From Phoma sp. XZ068 (Eukaryota; Ascomycota; Dothideomycetes; Pleosporales; Didymellaceae): 64,000 nt of DNA. Position numbers and translations under genes: made by a program. Location of the stretch: positions 186,001-250,000 of the forward strand of contig RBKR01000017.1 in assembly GCA_004835665.1 (NCBI GenBank), given 5' to 3'. Under the pieces are notes generated by a model. The model was not told the origin of the DNA, searched no databases, and saw only the letters and a list, made by a program, of their open reading frames with translations. Below, in pieces: positions 58,598 through 64,000 of this stretch; the first letter of the stretch is position 1, and each line of letters begins with the position of its first letter.

Positions 58598-61500
58598 GAC
58601 GAGGGGAACAAGTAATACGCCTCGGCGAGAACGAGAGACGGAGAAAACAAACCGGTGATCAGAAATGTTGATCGAGGTTGAGACAAGGTACGTACCTGTC
58701 GTTACGTGAAACAAGCATCTTGTGAGCCGGCCAAGAGAGCTCACATGCATCGACCTTATAGGCATGATCCGCGGGCACCTTTATAACGGTGTCGTTGAAG
58801 CTTTGCGCAATGCCTAGTCGACAGCAGCAGTTCCCTTCGTACAAGCAGGTCAGCAAACATCTTCCTAAGGCCCGGGTTGAACATCCTTTTCAGAAGCCTA
58901 CTCAAGAGGTATGACTACGACCTAACGTCTTAACATATGAAGCCTACTGACCCACATCTTGAAGCAAAGAGCAGGATGATACTCATGTAAGGTTGGATTA
59001 GAGTTCAGACTAACCGTGTTGAACCAAGATTCCAAAGACTTTTCCTTCCGCTTGCCACGCGTGCGCACCTGGCGAGCATTACGACCGTCGAGCGACCCGA
59101 GATGCTATGCGTCAATACGTGGCCACAATACGCCGATGGTGAACAGAAGGACGACGATTGCATGGGCAAAAGAAAACTTGGTGCACAGTCGTCACAGCGG
59201 CGCATTGCTCGACTGCTGGCAACATGAAGGCATATCCATCATGTTCTGGACAGCATCACTGAGTGTTGGCGGCAGAAACTCCTCTCTCCATCTGCTCTCG
59301 GGCCACGGGTTGCACACGCCTACCACTTACGCGTAGCCATTGCAACCTCTGAGCTTAAGCACACCTTGTGCAGACGATGATTTCTCATACGCACGACATT
59401 ACTGACCAAAATTTGCTGGGCTCAACAATTTGTACGAGCCGAAGCAAAATCTGTTCCATCATCAGCCATGGACATATTAGAAGATTGCGAACTGAGGCCG
59501 GAAATGTGAGGCTTAGACATTGTTTGATATCTCGAAGTACGATCGAGTTGAGGGCAAGTACGTATAATCATTGCGATTGGAGATTGATTGATCATACTTA
59601 CTTTATTAATGTCTATTGAGTGTATCGGCTCAGTTCACTCATTGACTCGGAACTTGTGTTGATGGTGTAAGGCTCAAAAAAGGGTTGTTCTTGACCAGGT
59701 CAAAATATAAATATTGTCAGTCTGAGTCATCGATAAGGAGAGTTATTCGATCAAGCGAAAAGAATTGGGCTGACATACTTTGGTAGATACCTTGCGTATT
59801 CTTTTACAAAGGATTCCTGGTGGGGACATGTCAGCTGAGAAATGTCAGCACTTACCTCAACAAAGAGCATCCGGTCAAGCCTCTCAATCGATGGCATGTA
59901 TGACCAAAACTTCTGCCCACAGACTAACTAGGCAGGTGTCACACGTTTGAATCACAAATTGTACCGAAGCTGCATGGTTGTTGAGCTCAGCCTCGAGACA
60001 TTCATACGGCCCAGCGACAAGCCACTCCTCCTGCTCCTTCAGGATGCCAGCCATACCTTATCTTCCTCGACGTTTTCAAGAGTTGTTCATGTGGCTACTG
60101 CCCTAGCAAAGTTTCAACGCTGTTGCCCATCCGGATGTAACATGAAGGTTTGTACGAGCGAAACATCCCCACTGAAGTTGACATATTCGAACTGGCACTA
60201 CTGTCAAATTATCTAGCTTGTGGGTGTCTCTTCAGATGGAGAGAAGAGGAGGATGATGACTTACCAAAGAAATGCCGATGTCAAAGGCTCGACCTGGTAT
60301 CATCAACATTACCGATCTTCATCACGTTCAACGATAGAAAAAACATAGGTAAGGGAAAGAAGACTAGTATGTGATGTAACTACAGACTCGGGCTAGAAGG
60401 GTGTATGTCGTGCATGGGGGAGATGAAAGGTGATGTCTCCGAACACAAGGGATGTTGCCGGAGGGCGATGCAGTGAGGAGCTTATCAAGCTTGTCTAGGA
60501 AAGAACAAATTCAGAAGGACATCTGGATCAAGGTCAGCACTGTCAAAACAAGTGCGAAAGCAAAACAAAGCAAAATAAAGCAAAGGTATGTACGACCAGC
60601 AACAACCAGCTCGTGGCATGTGCAGACGGGTGCAGCCACAGCGGTCCTGTTCAGAGTCGATCGCGGTTTCGGTCTCAAAGCTCTACCATCGCCAGAGCTT
60701 GTTCGTCCTTCTTGTATAACACTTGAGCGTTTCCGCCGAGCTTTTTCGCACTCCCGAGACCTGGGATATGCTCGATTACACAAGCCCGAAGGCCGTGTCA
60801 ATCGTCCGACAGCCACTGATACCGCGCTTCTGACATTCTTCTCGGCCGCATGATGAAAGGGAGAGGATATTGAAGATCCAATCATTATGCATCCCGGGCC
60901 TGACAACAACCAATGTTGAAATCAAAGAGGGGTGGGAAGAGGAACCTATCTTGGTGTCGCCGCGATCTAGCTAGGCACACATAGTGCGGTCAAGGTGAAC
61001 AACCCAGTCTGTATATATGGTACTATCGTAGGTACGGAAAGACTGGTAGCTGGATTGAGGTTGACGGCGAAGCAATTGCTCCCGTCCGGCCGAGAGAAGT
61101 ATCGTTTGCTAAGGCGGTGTCAGTACCCAGTCTAACAGGTGAGGCAGGCAGAAGCTGGACTTACGGTCGCAACGACATGTACGGATCCTTGCTTCAGTGT
61201 AGGATGAGGCTAATATGATGCATCGCAAGCCATACCTGGCGCGAACAATGCCACGTGGGGTGAGTCTCTTTGTTCAGAATGGGCTGCGCAAGGCCGTCAA
61301 CATTGTTTCGACGCGTTGTTGCTCCAGAGACTTCTCAACAAAGGGAGGCTCCATCGACACTGTGAAGCTGTCAGTAACATCATCTCCCTGGTTGCTCTTG
61401 GGTGTTGCTGCTCTCAACCTCGAGCTCGCCGCCCGCCACCGCCGCTGTCGACAAGAGCCTCGGCTTGCAAACTGGCAACGCGCGACTCGAACTCGAGCTC

Positions 61501-62537
61501 GTTTGTGCGACTTGGTATTGGTTTGGAAAGGAACTTACTGGTCTCTCGGGTGTTCTTAGGGGCTTTGCTCACCACAGGCCTGCGGGAAGGTGGGCTTGGC
61601 GACTGCGAGCTCATGAAGCCACCGCCATCCGCCACTTCGCGAGATGATTGGCGACGAGCACGGCAGAGGCCAAAGCATGAGAGGTAGCCCTCCATTACCT
61701 GGTACCAGCTCATGCTGATGCTGAAGAATTTGTTAGCCTGCAGCTGGCGCAACTGGCGGTATTGAGTTGCCCACAATTCGTTTCGTACGGAGCTACAACG
61801 CGAGTGGGGTTGTGATGAGAGAGAGGAAGACATACTTGTTTGATGAGCTTGTCTGTGAGAAGCTTCAATTGATGGGCGATGCTGAACGAAATTTCGAGGT
61901 TGTGGGTTGTGGGGAGGGGAGGTGAGGGAAGTGGGAGAGTCGAGGACGGCGAAGGGGCAAAGCCCAAGGCACTTGAACAACAACTTCACGTCCAAGCGGG
62001 GTGGACCACAACAAACAGTCTCCGCAATGTCCTGTCATACAGCTCGCACGAGTCACTCAGCCCTGCTTGGTTAGTGCTAGTTGAGCTGCAGATTCGCCCA
62101 GTGTAACGGTAGGATCTATCTTCTGATATTGCTGATCTTTAGCTCCACTACGTACTAGGCCGACGACATGCATACTCGCAATATCTTTCGATGATCCCAG
62201 CTCTGCACATTGAGCAGCCAAGAGCGACCACTCGACACCGCGGCCACCATATACCATCGTATGTTGCACTCCACAAGAACGCCTGTAATGTGGATGGAGA
62301 GATTCCCCTATAGATGCTCCCCGCCGGTAGCTTCATGAATCATACTAGATACTCGGTCGACTGTTAGCACATACAGTCGACTGCACAACATGGCAGACTT
62401 ACTATATCTCCCTCGCAAGGTCCGATTCCACCCCCTGCGTAAATTCTTCGCGTCTTGTATAATAGCCTGATAGTGGTTTCTCGAGTTGACTTACCCCAGC
62501 CGCCAAGCGCCGTTACTTCGCCGCACCTACCTCCGTC

Positions 62538-64000
62538 TCAACGGCCATCGAGTTCCTGCCCGAAGCGATCTGTATACCGATTGGCTGCTGTAGCGTCAGT
62601 ACACGTACAAGGATGGATTAGAAATCCCAGCATACTCTTGCTTCGCGTGTTGCGAGTAGAGGAGAGACGAGCGCCACCAGCACGAGAGCCAGCGGTTGAC
62701 GACTGCCGGTTGCTCGAGCGGCGGCCGGTGTCGCTGGATGGGTTACAGTCAACTTCAGTACGGGCTGCGCCGGTTGGCGCTGGTGTATAAGGTGCATAGG
62801 TCTTTGATGTCGGATTTGGTCTCTTAGCGAAGGACTGAGCGGAAGTACGGAGCTTCTTGAAGGGGTCGTCTTCGTCAGATCGGTCGGCCGACTTTCGTTT
62901 AACAGCAGAATCGGCGCTGCTGGCCTGACTGACGTCAGCCACGGAGGAACCCAGGCCATATGATCGCCTTGACGTTGTATTGTTGGCATGTGTGAAGTCT
63001 TGAGAATTGTTGGCCGTCCTAGGGCTTCTCTCAAAATGTGGACTCATCAAGCGTCGAGAACCCTCATGGGCTTGGATACGCTGTCGTTGCACATCTTGGA
63101 CAGGAAGTGGCATCATTCTAGATGCTGTGTTTGCTCGAGACTTGGGTCGGCCTTGTGAGTGCGTTGATGATGCGTCAGACGTTATGTCTTGATCTGCACG
63201 TCTCAGCGTCCGCGTCGTATCCTTTGGAGATGACATCTGCGCAGAACTGATTCGACCTCGTTCGGGTTTTGGTAGCGTATCGAGAAGCATCTCAGACAGG
63301 TCTTCTGAAAGGATAGTAGACAGTTCTGTCGGTGTCTCCTCGCGATGGGAACCGTTGCCATCAGATCCGTGTGACTCGAGTCCCTTAGTCTGTGATACAA
63401 CTCCCTGCGCGAATTCGGGCAACTGAGTCTCAGGGACAACTTCAGCATCAGCATCCACCATTGAAAGTTGGGCTTCTTGCTCATGGACCTGGGTTTGCCG
63501 CCCGAATCTGTTTTGGTACTCTTCCTCAAAGTAGCCAGGTTGTTGCTCGGAGCCCTCGCAACGACCGCGAAGAGTGTGCCTGTCTGCAGCAGATCCACGC
63601 TCGTCAATGTTGAGTCTTCGAGTGCTCGGCGGTACTATCGCCAAATTGGTCTGTCCATCGATTTTCTTGTGAGTACTTCTTGTATGTGACTGCTTCGAGG
63701 AGGTGGAAGGACCGACCTGCTCAATTGACTGCTGTGTGTCGGGAACAAGAGTCTTGCTGGTGGCCATTTCGGGTCCCTTTACTCGTATCTCTGTCTTCTG
63801 AGCCATCTTGGAGATCTTCATGTTGGCTTCCTGCGTACAAGCGTCCAGTTCTCGCGAGTGTTGGGCCTTGAGCTTATCTTGTTCCTGTTGTGCCTCGGAA
63901 GCCAGCTGTTCAAATCTTGCGTTGGCATGTTGCTGATGGCACTCGATCTGTTGCTTGTGCGATGCTTCGAACTGTCGCAACTTAGCTTGACACTCCTTGC
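62538..64000 (-). CDS. Coiled-coil, disordered protein (5' end outside window)
   Basis: Partial gene, complement(join(62538-62587, 62636->64000)), about 470 residues to the window edge; the frame is open through 64000. The visible N-terminal part is a charged coiled coil rich in Gln, Glu, Lys and His (KLRQFEASHKQQIEC onward, about 65 residues). A long serine/threonine/arginine-rich disordered region follows with DDPFKKLRTS and a C-terminal RYTDRFGQEL motif. The composition fits a nuclear or chromosome-associated scaffold, but I do not recognise it. The last intron (62635-62588) is 48 bases and in frame, so both spliced and retained forms end at the same stop. Confidence 0.75.
   Translation of the reverse strand, partial: KECQAKLRQFEASHKQQIECHQQHANARFEQLASEAQQEQDKLKAQHSRELDACTQEANMKISKMAQKTEIRVKGPEMATSKTLVPDTQQSIEQVGPSTSSKQSHTRSTHKKIDGQTNLAIVPPSTRRLNIDERGSAADRHTLRGRCEGSEQQPGYFEEEYQNRFGRQTQVHEQEAQLSMVDADAEVVPETQLPEFAQGVVSQTKGLESHGSDGNGSHREETPTELSTILSEDLSEMLLDTLPKPERGRISSAQMSSPKDTTRTLRRADQDITSDASSTHSQGRPKSRANTASRMMPLPVQDVQRQRIQAHEGSRRLMSPHFERSPRTANNSQDFTHANNTTSRRSYGLGSSVADVSQASSADSAVKRKSADRSDEDDPFKKLRTSAQSFAKRPNPTSKTYAPYTPAPTGAARTEVDCNPSSDTGRRSSNRQSSTAGSRAGGARLSSTRNTRSKSMLGFLIHPCTCTDATAANRYTDRFGQELDGR

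Larger units (their letters stand above)
54605..62537. other. 8-kb region without an assignable gene
   Basis: The region holds many consensus splice signals on both strands and short coding-like frames, but no intact ORF with recognisable homology. Plus-strand fragments are at 54856-55161, 56362-56959, 58050-58597 and 59015-59227; minus-strand fragments lie near 58819-58689 and 61163-60970. An (AGG)12 microsatellite is at 57158-57193 and a 16-base repeat at 56557-56572 and 57895-57910. Possible explanations are lineage-specific multi-exon genes, decayed genes, or spliced non-coding transcripts. I cannot decide among these by reading. Confidence 0.45.

Noticed and set aside
60452..60909. Overlapping open frames on both strands (about 125-133 codons)
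   Set aside because: Both strands look equally plausible, neither has a family match or splice support, so neither is called.

Overview
The window looks like nuclear DNA of a filamentous ascomycete (Pezizomycotina, most likely Dothideomycetes). Genes are split by many 44-80 base introns with GTAAGT-like donors, CTAAC/CTGAC branch sites and CAG/TAG acceptors. Marker families are fungal: an AcuK/Ert1 gluconeogenesis activator, a HET-domain protein, a NACHT protein, a GH3 xylosidase and a DUF2433 protein. I see no bacterial, viral, CRISPR or intact transposon signal.

Layout: 54-1976 (+) secreted BBE-type flavin oxidoreductase; 2780-5060 (-) DUF2433 phosphoesterase-like RGG protein; 6155-9629 (+) importin beta-4/Kap123; 10245-14118 (+) NPC1; 14318-15669 (-) zinc alcohol/polyol dehydrogenase; 16271-17743 (+) RGG protein; 18246-21773 (-) NACHT protein; 22212-23210 (-) aldo/keto reductase; 23477-24291 (+) riboflavin kinase; 24763-26938 (-) AcuK/Ert1; 28593-31253 (-) a 14-exon MFS drug/polyamine-type transporter; 32813-35440 (+) GH3 beta-xylosidase; 35885-37101 (+) TauD-type dioxygenase; 38407-38982 (+) PEBP; 39448-40179 (-) MYND-finger protein; 43478-44185 (+) conserved unknown protein; 47220-47882 (-) four-helix membrane protein; 48322-50782 (+) HET protein; 50900-52978 (-) sugar transporter; 54123-54604 (-) mitochondrial ribosomal protein L33; 62538 to the right edge (-) coiled-coil protein, 5' end outside.

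The first 40 kb is gene-dense and mostly housekeeping (nuclear import, sterol transport, FMN synthesis, gluconeogenic control, mitochondrial translation) mixed with nutrient acquisition (xylosidase, sugar porter, TauD dioxygenase, secreted oxidase) and two nonself-recognition-type genes (NACHT, HET). These genes do not form an obvious single pathway cluster.

The striking items are gene-architectural: a 6-base exon in the xylosidase, a 14-base exon in the MFS gene, a GC-AG intron, and an in-frame intron whose retention would insert a hydrophobic segment. The least understood part is 54.6-62.5 kb. It carries many good splice signals and coding-like fragments on both strands, including at least one apparently interrupted gene, but I could not assemble a gene I trust. 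All exon boundaries come from reading splice signals and keeping the frame by hand.
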